Below, piece by piece: positions 38,975 to 51,196 of a stretch of DNA of 64,000 nt (the first letter of the stretch is position 1; every line of letters begins with the position of its first letter). A program made the translations under genes and the position numbers. The stretch is from positions 100,357 through 164,356 of the forward strand of contig JASANC010003645.1 in NCBI GenBank assembly GCA_030248135.1. Direction: 5' to 3'. Source of the DNA: Theristus sp. LFF4_11. Taxonomy: Eukaryota > Nematoda > Chromadorea > Monhysterida > Xyalidae. The notes below the pieces were generated by a model, which did no database searches, was not told the origin of the DNA, and saw only the letters and a list, made by a program, of their open reading frames with translations.

Positions 38975-39504
38975 TCTTACGGACCTTTTTAGGTAGGGGT
39001 GCCAAATTTTTACGCGAATATCACTAATATTTCTTTGTTCCATGATGTTTTGTAACTCGAGTTTTTTATTCATTATACCACGTTAAAAACCTCTAATAAC
39101 ACGTGACGAAGGTCACCCAAAATAAAGCAATGTATTGTTTAACAAATATGAAATAAAGCACGCAACAGTGGAATAAAAGTTCGTGGTGAATGTTCATTCA
39201 TGTTTGATACAGCAGCATCACATTTATTGGTTGACGGCGATGAGGAAGCTGACTGAACATGAAAAACTGAAATGCTATTTTTTTGTTTATGCAACAGAAC
39301 TTTCTAAATGCACAATAAAGTCAGGGAAAGTCACGATAATAAAGGATCACGCAATTGAAACGCAGAGAAGAAAACAAAATATCATGACACAATGTGATTC
39401 TATCGACTGAATCGGACTATTGGTAAATCAAACAGTCAATCATTGCACAAAAACAACAAGTGCAACACAATCAATCAATAATAAAACTAAATCTATTTCT
39501 TGAA
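38975..39504. other. Intergenic downstream of the Patched-like gene
   Basis: About 530 bp that should hold the 3' untranslated region of the minus-strand Patched-like gene. No other feature seen. Confidence 0.5.
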
Positions 39505-42500
39505 TTATCTGACGCCACCATTATTATTGCAATATGGATGCACACCCGCCGTCACCACATATGGCAGATCATCAGGACTCAGATACTGATGTTGCTGGTA
39601 ATGTCTATGGCTCAGTGCTGATTGGTCAGCATGTTCGTGCCGATGCTGATTGGTTGTTGTCGCTAGTACGCCGCCGCCATCAAAAGTAACGTTCGGCTCC
39701 GTGAACCACAGTTGATTGCCATACTCGTCGCCATTGATTGGTGATCGATGATTGGTGGACGAGTGAGGCGGAGTGCGGTGTCCGCTTGAGCTCCGGCCAC
39801 TCGGCGTCACGTTCGTGTCGCTGCCGTAATAATCGCTGTCGGTGGCGGCGTTTTGCGCAGGATTATTGTTGCAAAACAGCAGCGTCAATAGAACCGGCAG
39901 AATGACGAGCCCATGAAAGGCGCCAAGTAGAACCACAAGAATGACGGTCTTCAGAAATGACCGGTACACGTACGAGTCGACTAAAACGAGGAAACTGACG
40001 CCCAAGATCGTGCTGGCCGCCGACTGCAGTATGGGCGTGCCAACTGCGTACAGCGCTGAACGGAGGCGCTCGGCTGCGTTGCGCGCGCGTTCCTGCGAAA
40101 TGCGTACACGTAAATGAAGGAAGAGGAATGTGGACAATTGGACCTGGACAATTCTACATTGGACGTATATCTCTTGTCAAGTACCGTAACAAAAAATTTC
40201 GTAAATCTGCTAGCTCATGATTGAAGAAAGGAAGGCAGAGTCATCAAATTGAATTTTGCACTGTTAAAAACCAGTAACGAACGTTTACAAACGCCAGCTG
40301 CTGTTTTCGCGTTTTGAAAATTAGAAAAACCGATGGGGTTTACTCAGGACATGTTTCCGAAATCTGATCTTAAAAATCTGTTATATCTCGGCCGTGTCTA
40401 CTGTTTTCATTTCATATCTATTGTGGATTTATTCAAACGTGTCCGGACTAACGTGACGTCATTTTATTTAAAAACGCTCGTTTGTCAAAGTACAGGCACT
40501 AAAATTTCAGTTTGGTGTGACTGATTCGACATTCACCGTTTGTTTACGGGAAGAAATCGGCTAAACGGATAGTCTGGTTTGCTGTGAACGACAAGCGCAT
40601 GTTTTGTGGCACATGACGTCATTTCAGTTGGACACGTTTAAAAAAATAGGCCATAGATACAATGTAGCTCCGCTCTCTACAAGTTCGTTATCTTGCAGTA
40701 ACAGTGCTTGCGTTTTTCGCCAATTAAAGAATGTTTTGTAAAAAACGTCATATTTTCCAGTGTGTGCAACCTGCTAATGAATCGTCCAATTTTCCACTCA
40801 TACTAGCTGCTACTTACAAAATGCAAAAATACCTTTGAGAAATGATAAGCGATATGAGCACTGAAATCGACGCAGAATCCGATGCTCATCACAATGGTAA
40901 CCATGGACACAAAGTCCAAGCGGACCTCCCAGAGGCTCATGTAGCCGAGAATGCCGATGTTGATACTGGCAATCGTCATCGACACCCAAAGCGCCGCCAG
41001 CGGTTTTGGAATCAACAATAAACTGACCAAGATCACGGCGGCACCTGAAGAAACGGCAATGAACGACATGACGGTGAAGTCAGAAATGTCAAGGTTGCAC
41101 GTTGCACAAATGCTGGTATGAACCAGACATGGCACTGAACATGAACAGGCGGTGCAACGCAAGATGAAATCACCCCTGAGATACAATTTCTACAATTTGT
41201 CTGTTCCTCCAATTTTGACTTTGTTTGATTCGAATGAAATGCAGTCGAATTTTATTGGAAAAATTTGCCAGTGGAAGGCCACACAGACAAAGCCATAGCC
41301 AACCAAAGCAACGCACAGACCAGCGATTGCAATGTTAATCAGCGTGCCCGGCAGCACCGCATCGTATTGCTCAGCGAACAGAAAGAAGTCACTGTAAACA
41401 TGAACGTCCAGCCGGGAGCTGTCGGCCAGCTTGCGCAGCATGTGCATCGCGCGTGACTGGTTGCGGATTCCGACAAATCTGAGAAAAACCAGCAACCAAC
41501 GTTGTCATTTGCAACATTGAAGAAGTAAGTGAACACGTTGACGGACAATTGTTTATCCAACAAAAATTCTAGTAAGAAAAACCCACAGCACCAAGACACA
41601 CCTCAGTTGCACCGGTACTCTGAGCGCTTCCAATCGAAGGCCAGTTCCATCGAACACAACGTCGCGAGCGTATTTCTCATAGGCCTGGTTCGTCAGGAAC
41701 ACGTTTTTCAGTAAAAATACGAAATTGTCCGCCGTCAGCTCGTAGCCGGTGGTGTGAACGAACGCTCGGAAGACGCGCAGCCACGAATCGGCGTACCCCG
41801 TGAATTCGGTGTGCTCGTACAGCGAAATTTCGGCGTCCAATTCGATCCAGATTGGACGATGCCGCGCGAGTGGAAGACGAGTGAGATTTGTGATCACCAA
41901 GTGCACGTTTGAACCGTATTCTAAAAATTAATAAAAATCGGTTTTATGGTGATCTTACTAATTTACAAGAAGCGAAATTCAATGAAAACAAGTCGACAGT
42001 CACCTGAACAAACCTGAAAAATACTGATCCTTCAATCGCAGCGCTTCTCGTCCCGGTGAGCTCGGTGGCAGCAAATCGGTCGGCCTGAGACCGACTTCCA
42101 GCTTTGTGCATCCCCAAGCGGCCGCCGTCAAATAGACGGCAAACGCAACAATCACAAAGATCCTCACAATCGGATTCAGCAGAAGTGAAGCGTACGTGGT
42201 GCGGAAGAAGTGCGCCAACCGGTGGTTTGCGCTGAATGTGTCGCGATCGTCGAAATGACGACTATTTTTGGTGGTCGACAGAGTTTTTGTGTGACTTTCG
42301 TGAAAACTAGCTGCAGGATTCGGAGCTGTGGCAGACTCCACTGACGTCCAATAGTGGTTCGAGTTGCTGCTGTTTGCTGAAGAACCGTTCGCAACTGAAT
42401 GGTGCTTTTTACTCCTGCCAGATTTTCCGCCATCTGAAACTTTTTTAATATCAATCGTTTGTACGCACTAAATAAAAAAGACAAAAAAACCAACTTTGTT

Positions 42501-45106
42501 GAACGTGTTGCCGGAGTTGCTGTTTTGCGACCTTAATGTTGACATCTTCAACTCTCCGGAACGTCAAACAATGGCGACCTTCTATTTCGCGTTTTCCGGT
42601 GATTGCGAGAACGCCTAAATTGAAGCATATTTTGTTATTACACATAGCTCGAAGCATGAATGAAGCAAATTACAATTATGACACGTGAAACGTTAGAATA
42701 ACAAGAAATCATAGGCCACAGTGTCATTACTAACCGGCAAAGAACGTCAACTGGTAGAAGTAGACGAACACAATTGCGACCGTCGAGTAAACGCAAAAGA
42801 TCTTGACGGACGGAAATGTGGCCATGCAGCCGACGCCAAATGAAAGTCCGTCAGTCAACGAGGTCACTGTGATTGAGACGCCGGCGTCACGGAACGTCAA
42901 CGACATTCGCTCCGCCAGCGACTCGGAGGCCGGCGTTTTACGCCAGGCAGACAGCAGGATGAAAACGTTGTCGACACCGATCGCTGCAAATTATGGCTGG
43001 ATGGTTTTCATTTGAATCACACGTCAGCGTTTTTGCCGCGTGCATTTTGTTTTTTTACATCCGCGGCGGTTTTATCAGTCAAGGTCAAAACATGAAACCA
43101 ATCGACGACCGCATTGTGGTTAATATTGCGGTTGCGGTTGCGGTTTGTGCATGATTGCGAAATCACTGTCAAAAATCAGACGCACTATGAATAAAACCAA
43201 ATCAAATAAAGCGTCAACAACTTTAAATGAATTGACATCTTAATAAACTTACAAAACATTATGAACGGCATGGAATAGGCAACTGAAGTGAATTGATAGT
43301 TCGCTAAGAGCAACAATCCGATCGAAGACACAATGGCCATACCGGCTGACAGTACTCCGCCTAGACCAAGCCACGGACGACTTCTACAAAATGAAACACC
43401 GTGTGAATCCGAAGAAAGACAACCTTTAGCTTTTAAAACAGCACACTAATTAATAAATTTCAGTGTCTGTACCTGACCCAGCTGCCAACAAAACAGCACG
43501 CAATTGTGAACGATGTGAGCACAAGGAATAAGGGCGCCAAAAGACGAAGAAGTGCGTCGCGATCTTTTGCCGACTCCACTGCCAGCGTTTCACTCGTCCA
43601 CCAGGCCAGTCGAAGACGATGCGAATTGTAGTTGGCCAGGAAATCCGACAGGGAATGTTCCCAGCGTGCGGCCAGTTTGTCCTCGTGCGCTGTGCTGTGA
43701 CGAAGCATGTAGGGCAGCAGCAGAGCTCGCGCACCTGTTGGCCAAATATTACCAATATTACTTTGTATCGAACTTTCTCATTTTTACAAAAACCGTTTAC
43801 ACAGTGCAACAAACAAGCCAAATACCGACTCACCACTGACGAATCGCTTGTCACTGACAGTGATGCCACCGAGCAAATGACCAATGAACCAGCCGTTCGA
43901 CGTGACCGGATATCGCAGACTCGAGAGCAGCGTCGCAGTGGCGTTTGGCTCGGTCAGCCTCAGCTGGTAGTAGGTCGTCACGAATGGATTCTCGATGCAA
44001 CCGCTGCTGCTGGCAAATGGTGAGTCCAACGAGGAGCGAGACTGGGACGGATGACGAACGCACAGCAGCGAGTAGTTGAAATGGTTTAGATGAATGTTGC
44101 TGCCGAACGAATCAACACTCGCCTCGGTGACGCGAATCGCGTGAATGTCCAGCCACAGTTGCACGATCAGGTCCATGGTGTTCGGCGAGAGAACGTCGAC
44201 GCCTTCTGGGTGGCCGGTCACTATGATGTGCCCCATTCGCAACAGATCGTATCTGTTGAAAAGCGAAAACAGGTTGAAAAGTCACAGAGACATGATTTCA
44301 ATAAAAACAATTGGATGCATCGCATACCTTCGCATCGCATAATACGGATCTCGGTCGTCGATGTCAAAGAACCGCTCCAGCACCTCCATTTCGTGTCTTG
44401 CCGGCGCGTCGATCGGTGTGTACAAGGACAGCTCGTCGCGGATGAGATCCGGGTTCTTAACGAAACCGAACATCAGGATCAACGTCAGCACCAACGGTAT
44501 CACCATGAATGCCTTCGGCCACGCAGTCACCAGACGCGCGTAGACGCCGAACAGACGACTCAGGCGTTTTTCAACGAAATCGAAACGCATTCTGTCGTGC
44601 AGCGATAGTTGCTCTGCACGTTCCGCGAACGCCGCTTCGCTGTTTCTGTTTTGCTCAGGTGAGGCGAGTGTCTTCAACGGTGGATCGAACGCTAGCAGGA
44701 GATTTGGAATGGAGCCTGCACTGGAATACGGAGGATGGATGGGTGGCGGTGCGGCGGTGTTGGTTCGGCGCTCGTTTGTGCTCTTGTAAGACGGAAGGGA
44801 TTTGAAATTGCAGCGGAGTTGATCTGTACGATTGTTTTTAAACGGCGATTTGGGTTTCTTAGAGCTGTCGTCTGAGCTGTTACTGGGAAAGCATACATCC
44901 GGATAGTGATAAAAGTTTTCAACATTAGTGGGGTTATAAGTTTGATAGAAATAAGTGCTTTGATATGGATCACAGGTCGACGAGGGCGGAGTGTTGACAG
45001 CGGCTGCGGTTTGCGAAGCGAACGAGGAAGCTTTGTTGCTTCGATGGCGACGGTCTGGTTGTGTTGTCGCTGCTGCCGACACCGAACGCAATCTGCGGGT
45101 GTGCAT
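39505..45106 (-). CDS. Patched-domain (PTCHD/PTR-type) RND membrane protein
   Basis: Twelve-TM RND-superfamily protein of the Patched-related group, thought to move sterols or other lipids; in nematodes and insects members act in cuticle, secretion and morphogenesis. Ten exons, all phases consistent: 45106-44328, 44252-43834, 43734-43473, 43383-43253, 42983-42735, 42433-42014, 41920-41602, 41478-41285, 41044-40833, 40092-39505; 1190 aa. The first 170 residues are Ser/Asn/Pro-rich. TM1 is AFMVIPLVLTLILMFGF (about 198-214). The sterol-sensing-type block is encoded by exons 3-5, with SIGVDNVFILLSAW (about 530). TM7 is near 705. SIGFCVDFSAHIAYHFS (about 980) holds the second conserved Asp motif. 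The C-tail is polar and Asn/His-rich. Exon 6-7 uses donor GTTTGT, giving QYFSEYGSNV, a family string. Closer to PTCHD/PTR than to Patched or NPC1. Confidence 0.9.
40415..40656 (+). mobile_element. CRE-bearing MITE family, full copy 2
   Basis: In the last intron of the Patched-like gene. It matches 21411-21655 nearly end to end, and both TGACGTCA motifs are retained. Ends CTATTGTGGATTTATTCAAAC and, reversed, CTATGGCCTATTTTTTTAAAC form the inverted termini. Confidence 0.7.
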
Positions 45107-46291
45107 TCTTTATCGAATTCTTCTTGGTGTCATTATTTTATCATTTTCAATGAAACATAATTCAGATTGAGATCAAAACAGCAGTGCAATAGCAAATATT
45201 TGTTGTGAGCTTTCCCGCGTTTTTTTCTGAAATCTGCTTTACTGATTAGAAATAATGCAAACTACTTTTAACCAAAGTCCGCAAATCTTTGAAACAATTT
45301 TACACTGCATAATATCGCAGATTTTGTGTCTTCGTTATGTGTCAAAAGCAGAATTAAATTGATTAAGAATCATGGAAAAAACAAGTTTTAAAAAGTTGAA
45401 AACCAAGATATCGAGAGGGTCATATAACCAAAATAAATACAAATATTTGCAAATTACATCCGGTTTCAAATGATCAAATTGTACTTTACTTTCAAAATGA
45501 CGATTCGCTTGGATTGTTGAATTTGATTATTATGAATTGAAACATGATCATAACTTTTCGAGGTTTGTTTCGAGATAGGATGCGAGGAAACAACCTACAA
45601 CAATATTTTTAAATTAAAATTTTGCGAGTTTGTACAAAAATTAATCGCCCAAACAGAAGTTAAACAACGAAAGTGCAAAATGCGCAATTCTTACAAGATG
45701 ACGAAACAAGATTAGGTAAATCGAATGAAAACAAAACGGTTTTTGCGCAGATGACCTCAGTTCAAACGCTATATGATGATAATAAACACAAAGATTCTCA
45801 GGTCATGTAAATTTTGCAGAACACGTACGTGCATATATATACTTCCAAAGCACCGGATTGAAATTTTCCAAACATGTATGACTGACAGGACAAGAATCTA
45901 AACACATGGGTGTTTATACCATCAATTTTAATAACCACAATATAAAACTCAAAAACTCAGCTCAGATGAAAAGTTTTGCGCAGAAGTTGTGCGTACCCAC
46001 CCTAATTGAGAACGGGGACAAGTGGTTATACGGCTGTTTGCACAAACGAATATTAAATAAAAATTATTGTCGAGAAAGGGCATGGGGCGTGGTAATCGGA
46101 TGCGTGCTTTATCAACAGCTGAAGATGATCTATTGACGATATGAGACCATTAAATCATGTTATTATAAAATATTTAAGTTAAAACAAAACTTTCGGCATT
46201 TGAATTATTTTTATGAATTTGAGCTGGACGATTTTGGCTAAAAAATGCAAGTACATATACAATGTATGTCGCAATGCATCACTGAAATTTC

Positions 46292-46756
46292 TCACAATTT
46301 TTGGTTTGTATAGTGTGAAGCAACGCCAGTCCCCACTGCCACTGGGGCGGTTGCTTTTGATTTAACTGCGCAAGGATGACGTTGTTTCTGACGTTGTGTC
46401 AACGTACCAAACTGCAGACCATCTGCCACATGGCCTGACAGGGCACTCACATGTTGACCGATCGGCGGAACAACTCTCACTTGTTCAGGCCGGGTTACAC
46501 GTTGAGTTTTCAGAGTGAAAACAACAGACGTAGCCAGCGTCATCTCTGCGCGACTTTCGCACACGAATTCACGCACCAGCACGCGAACCTTGTCGCCTAG
46601 ACGCCTTGAATCGCCCGGACGCCTTGTTCGCCCGAACGCCCAAACGCCTTGATAGTAGGCGTCAGGCGGCATCAGCCAAACAAGACGATTACTTTTGTGT
46701 TTTATTGTCAAGGCGATTATAAGAAGTGATGAAAGCACACAAAGGAAGACACTCAT
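46292..46756 (-). CDS. Possible secreted protein ORF, 154 aa
   Basis: Within a 204-codon open frame, the Met at 46756 starts MSVFLCVLSSLLIIALTIKH, a good signal-peptide shape. It is followed by a basic region (RTRRPGDSRRLGDK) and a mixed hydrophilic tail ending ASHYTNQKL. The upstream 50 codons look non-coding. No Cys pattern or family recognised and no introns. A chance ORF of this length is possible in this sequence. Confidence 0.3.
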   Translation of the reverse strand: MSVFLCVLSSLLIIALTIKHKSNRLVWLMPPDAYYQGVWAFGRTRRPGDSRRLGDKVRVLVREFVCESRAEMTLATSVVFTLKTQRVTRPEQVRVVPPIGQHVSALSGHVADGLQFGTLTQRQKQRHPCAVKSKATAPVAVGTGVASHYTNQKL

Positions 46757-48916
46757 ACGAAACACGCGACACGTATCAACCAATGTGCAAAGAATAGATG
46801 AGCTGTTATAAAAGAGTAGATAAGAGAAGAGATTGGTGAAATAAAAGAGTAGTTTAGCGTTTAAACGTTGAAGGCGGTTGGCACGATCGTTGTATGGACC
46901 TGACAATAGGGAAAATTAAATAGCAGAAATGGTAAGACTCTAATCAATGAATCAGTTCAACTAACTGCCATCACCAGCTACTCATTTCATTTTTTGGTGC
47001 GGCACAATGAACGTGAGGGCAAAAGACTGATGAAAAGTAAACAAACAAACCGGATGATTTGACGAATCCAGCTGACGATTAGACTCATAAATTTACTTGA
47101 GCGCATTTATTTGAATTCTATTCATTGCTCGCACGCGTTTCCATAACTTTTGTGAAATTACTGTGTTGACTAACTTCTGTATTTAGACACCAGAAAAATC
47201 TAAACAAACATGAACTGTGCACTGCTTTTTATCCTGTCGCCGTGTGACGTAACTCGCAAACTTATCACACCTTTCAGATCTAAATACATTGGGTACTTTT
47301 GCAAACAAATACAGAGATGGAAAATAAATGTAATAGGGTGTTCGGTTGATTTTGAAAAATCCCGTTAAGGTCAGACAGAGGTTACGTGTTTACACATAAA
47401 AAGACGATGTGAAAAAGTGCACAAACTTTGCTCATAAATGTATTCAGCAGACATAAAAACTTTTAAACACGAACATTAGATACTTTATTTTGAAATTAGA
47501 CTTGTTATGTAACTGAATTACGATTTCAATTTCGCGGTAACAAGACGCATCTTCCCGTGGGAGCACAATTCTTCTTCTCCAAGGAAGAGATTTCCCCTAA
47601 CAATGAAGTAAATTTGGAGTTAATTCAACAGTTACTGTTTCTACCATGAGTAAAATTTCGGCCCTACCTTGGACGAGCAAAACTACAACTACTGTTTGAA
47701 TTGAACAATTATACATTTTGGAATTGCACAGGCCTAAAATAAGTGTTTCGCAACAAGAGACGCAACATTGAAATTCGGGAAAAGAAGGAAACAAAATGGT
47801 TTTAGCAGAATCAAGAACCAACCGTTAAGAAGAAGTGCAGTGGGTATTTAAAATTTAATCCATACAACAAACAATGTAGGATCGGAAGTGTGTGGCCCCA
47901 ACCGAACTGTGTTTATCTGTCGTGCCCTCCGTTTGATATTCAAAATCTGCAGTTGCACACACGCACGCACGGGCGCACATCGAGCATCTGAAGCTGCTAA
48001 ATAAAAAATGTGATAAAGCTGGCAACGCGCGCGGTGCAGAGATTTGCAGAAACACCAGTAATGTCGCAAATCAAAGTTTGGAAAAAAATATAGACCAATT
48101 CAAAGGAAATTTCAAAATACTTTGTGCAAACATGCTCTCGCCCACCGTGTTTAGTTGAATGAAAACGCTCTAAAAAGCAAACATAACGGAGGAAAATCTT
48201 TCTGTCTGTTTTAAAACGGTTTTTATGTCAGTATTGAGATTTACAATACGTAAAAAAAGTTTTTAGAATGGTGATAAAATAAAACGATTTAGGTAAGCTG
48301 GAGGTAGCGTAAACCACCGCAAAAAGAAAGATTCACCACCTACCTGGTACAAGTTTGAAAAATAAGTCTAAACTTTCTGAGCGCCGCGCTGATGAAACGT
48401 TGTTTGACAGTTTTTGTTTACAAAGTTTTCTTTACGGAGTTTGCGACAAAAATTGGGTCATACTGATTTGGGCCTGCTGTTGTGTAATGAAGAACAACGA
48501 ACGGTTTTAATGAATCATCTTTCGGTAAACATTCTTTGTCATTGAGGAAAGCACGCAAGTTTTGATTTTGGTTTTGGTTTGCTCATGTTTTTTGCAAACA
48601 TGCATAAATGTGTTACTTTTGAACGCAAGACGAACGGAGCACAAAACGAAGCACGTGAAGAACTAGGGAACAAACCGAAAAACTTTCATTTTGCAAATTT
48701 CTTTTTGTCAGCAACGCTTTTAGGAGAAGAGGGACAGAAGCCAGTCTGTTTTGATAAGTAACGCGTAACAATGGAGGAAAGAAAAAACAAAGTAAAACCT
48801 GAAAACGAGAACAAAAAATTTGGAAATTTAAATAGCCAGCTAACCAACATTTTGTATTGCACTGCAGCTTTTTATGATATTTTAATCCAAAAGTTAAATT
48901 ATTAAATTATTTTTTA

Positions 48917-49107
48917 GACCCGAGACTCAATGCGCGCATAGACAGGTAAACAGTTTCATGCATGATGCGGGAATTCCAAATTCAAAAGCGATCCTAGTCC
49001 CCTAAATAGGGCCGGGTCACTTTACCAATTTTGAATTGCCCGATATAAAGATTGAAACTAATTCCCTTTCCAGGTCTGCAAACGCATTGAGTTGCAAAAC
49101 CTAAAGA
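48917..49107 (+). repeat. Dispersed repeat family R1, copy 2
   Basis: Aligns with 1749-1928 over its whole length (GGTAAACAGTTTCATGCATG, CCCCTAAATAGGGCC, GATTGAAACTAATTCCCTTTC). The two copies are in the same orientation. Confidence 0.65.
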
Positions 49108-51196
49108 TACCTACTACAGAAAATATTAAGAATGTAACTTACCATGACATAAACGGTACACCAGCCACACCGATTGTTGACCAGGATGATCCGTAAAACA
49201 ATTCAATGTAGATGGCGAAAGTCTGTATTTCCGTTTGTCAAATAGTTTCGCTTGTTCTGGTATAATGTGATCAGCAAACCATTTTTATAAAGAATTATAT
49301 TTTAACTTAATAAACGCTCGCTGTGTTGACATGCTGCTGCACCTTGAGGTTATTGTAAATTTTATACATCATCGTTTCACTGTTTTTTTGGCTGTTTCTG
49401 GAAATAAAAACACATGAGCAAACACAAAAAATGAAAATAATAAATTTTCGTCGGGCGAAATTACAAAAAATGGTAGAATTAGAAAACATGAAAATTAGAA
49501 AACTGCTTTTGGATTTTGTTTGCATATGAATTCAAATTAGTAAATGCATATCCGAATAAAGCGTGAATTGCCTTCATTTTTTTAAATCTTTTGCGGATTC
49601 ATGAATGAATCACAAAAATACTTGGTTGAAACGACAATCAAAACTATCTAAAATGAAGAACGTTTTGTTTTATTCATAACTTCTAATTTGCCAAACACAC
49701 GTTTTAATGTTTTATGCCCACGAGCAATACGGAAATAAGTTAATCTTGAGGACAGAACTAGCAAAACTGATGGATAGACAATCTAAACATTTAAAAAATA
49801 TATATGTAGAACAGATCGTGACGAAATTCAGAACCGATTGGATGAAAAGTTACACTTTGATTGAAATTACTGTGTTTCATGGAAAAAAATTACATGACAG
49901 ACTGCAGGCTGCGGCTCTGGTATATTTTCAAAACCAAACCCAAAAAAACGATGTCACTGCAAAACAATATGCACATGTTAGTAGGTTTTTTTCTGAATTA
50001 CCAAGAGCAAAGTGTGTGCGTTCCACCAAAAGAAACCACAAGCAAACAGAATAAGTTTTGTTATTTATATACCATGTTTGAAAAGGACTATCTCTTGGAT
50101 GTGATATATGAAATATCACCACTGACACACTGGAAAAGCGGGAAACGCCCGCGTTTGTAGTGAGAGGTATGTAAAAATGTGCAAAAACTAATGTTACATG
50201 TTCTGCAGCGACTCTGCATGTGCATGCGCAAGCGTGTATGTTTGCCAAAAATCCCGCACATGTAAAATATACATATTGAGGTCATTCGCCTCCGTACGTT
50301 GCGTTTGTTGCACGTTCGTCTGTTCATGTGCGCACACTTGTTCGTGTATGTACGTCTCGCTCTTGTACACGATATCCTGGATTTTAAAATCAATCGATCG
50401 ATTTTTGAATTAATAACGATTTATGGATTATGTTTTTTATCCTAATAAGCCGCAACAAAGTCGCAATTAATGTGGGTATAATCCCAGAAAAGATCTGTGG
50501 AGGAATGAAGCAAGTGTAACGATTGTGGATGTTGCATTTGGTAGTGTTTGCATGTTTGTAGAACGAACAAAAGTTGAACACATATAGTGTTTGCTGTGAC
50601 GTGTTTTTTTGCAATTTTTATTTCAACGGTTGACCGAGTTAAATTGTTGTGAATTTATTCGAATCAACAATTAATTTAACAGGCTGTTGATACATATAAT
50701 AATGACCTTTTGTACACTCCGAGTAACACTGCCACATGACACGTTTTTTATGTTTCAAAAAACACCAAAGCCACATAGAACACAACTTCATACGTAGTAA
50801 AAGTATTTTTTTGTCGACCTCTCTGTTCATATTTCAAAACCATATGATCATCTGCAATTCAACTATTTTCATGACGAAATCAAGAAAAAACAAATAATCT
50901 TTTTTCAACAAAAAACGAATAACTGAAATTCTACAAACAAAGCAACAAACCAGCTGATGCCAGATTAAACAGAGATAAACGGCAACAGGAAAAACAGACG
51001 CCAAGGAAAACTTCCACAAAAGGGTTTTAAAAACCGCTTTTCATATGCTGCACATAATTTTTTTGCGAGGCAAGCCTGTTGTTTGCGCAGGTGGTATCGA
51101 CTAGCAAATGCAGTCATTCTACTGACCGAACTAACGGATATTTTGTTCTTCTAGTGTCTTGTCATGTGAGTGTCAAGTTTTAACAAAAAAATAACA

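Larger units (their letters stand above)
45107..51196. other. Gene-poor stretch
   Basis: Six kilobases of AT-rich sequence upstream of two divergent genes. It contains an R1 repeat copy, one possible secreted-protein ORF and some open frames (for example 49707-50054) lacking family strings. I see no spliced gene. It may hold promoters and enhancers of the flanking genes. Confidence 0.5.

Noticed and set aside
49707..50160. Two overlapping plus-strand frames of 115 and 99 codons
   Set aside because: No acceptor/donor structure, no family resemblance, AT-rich codon use; chance is the simpler reading.
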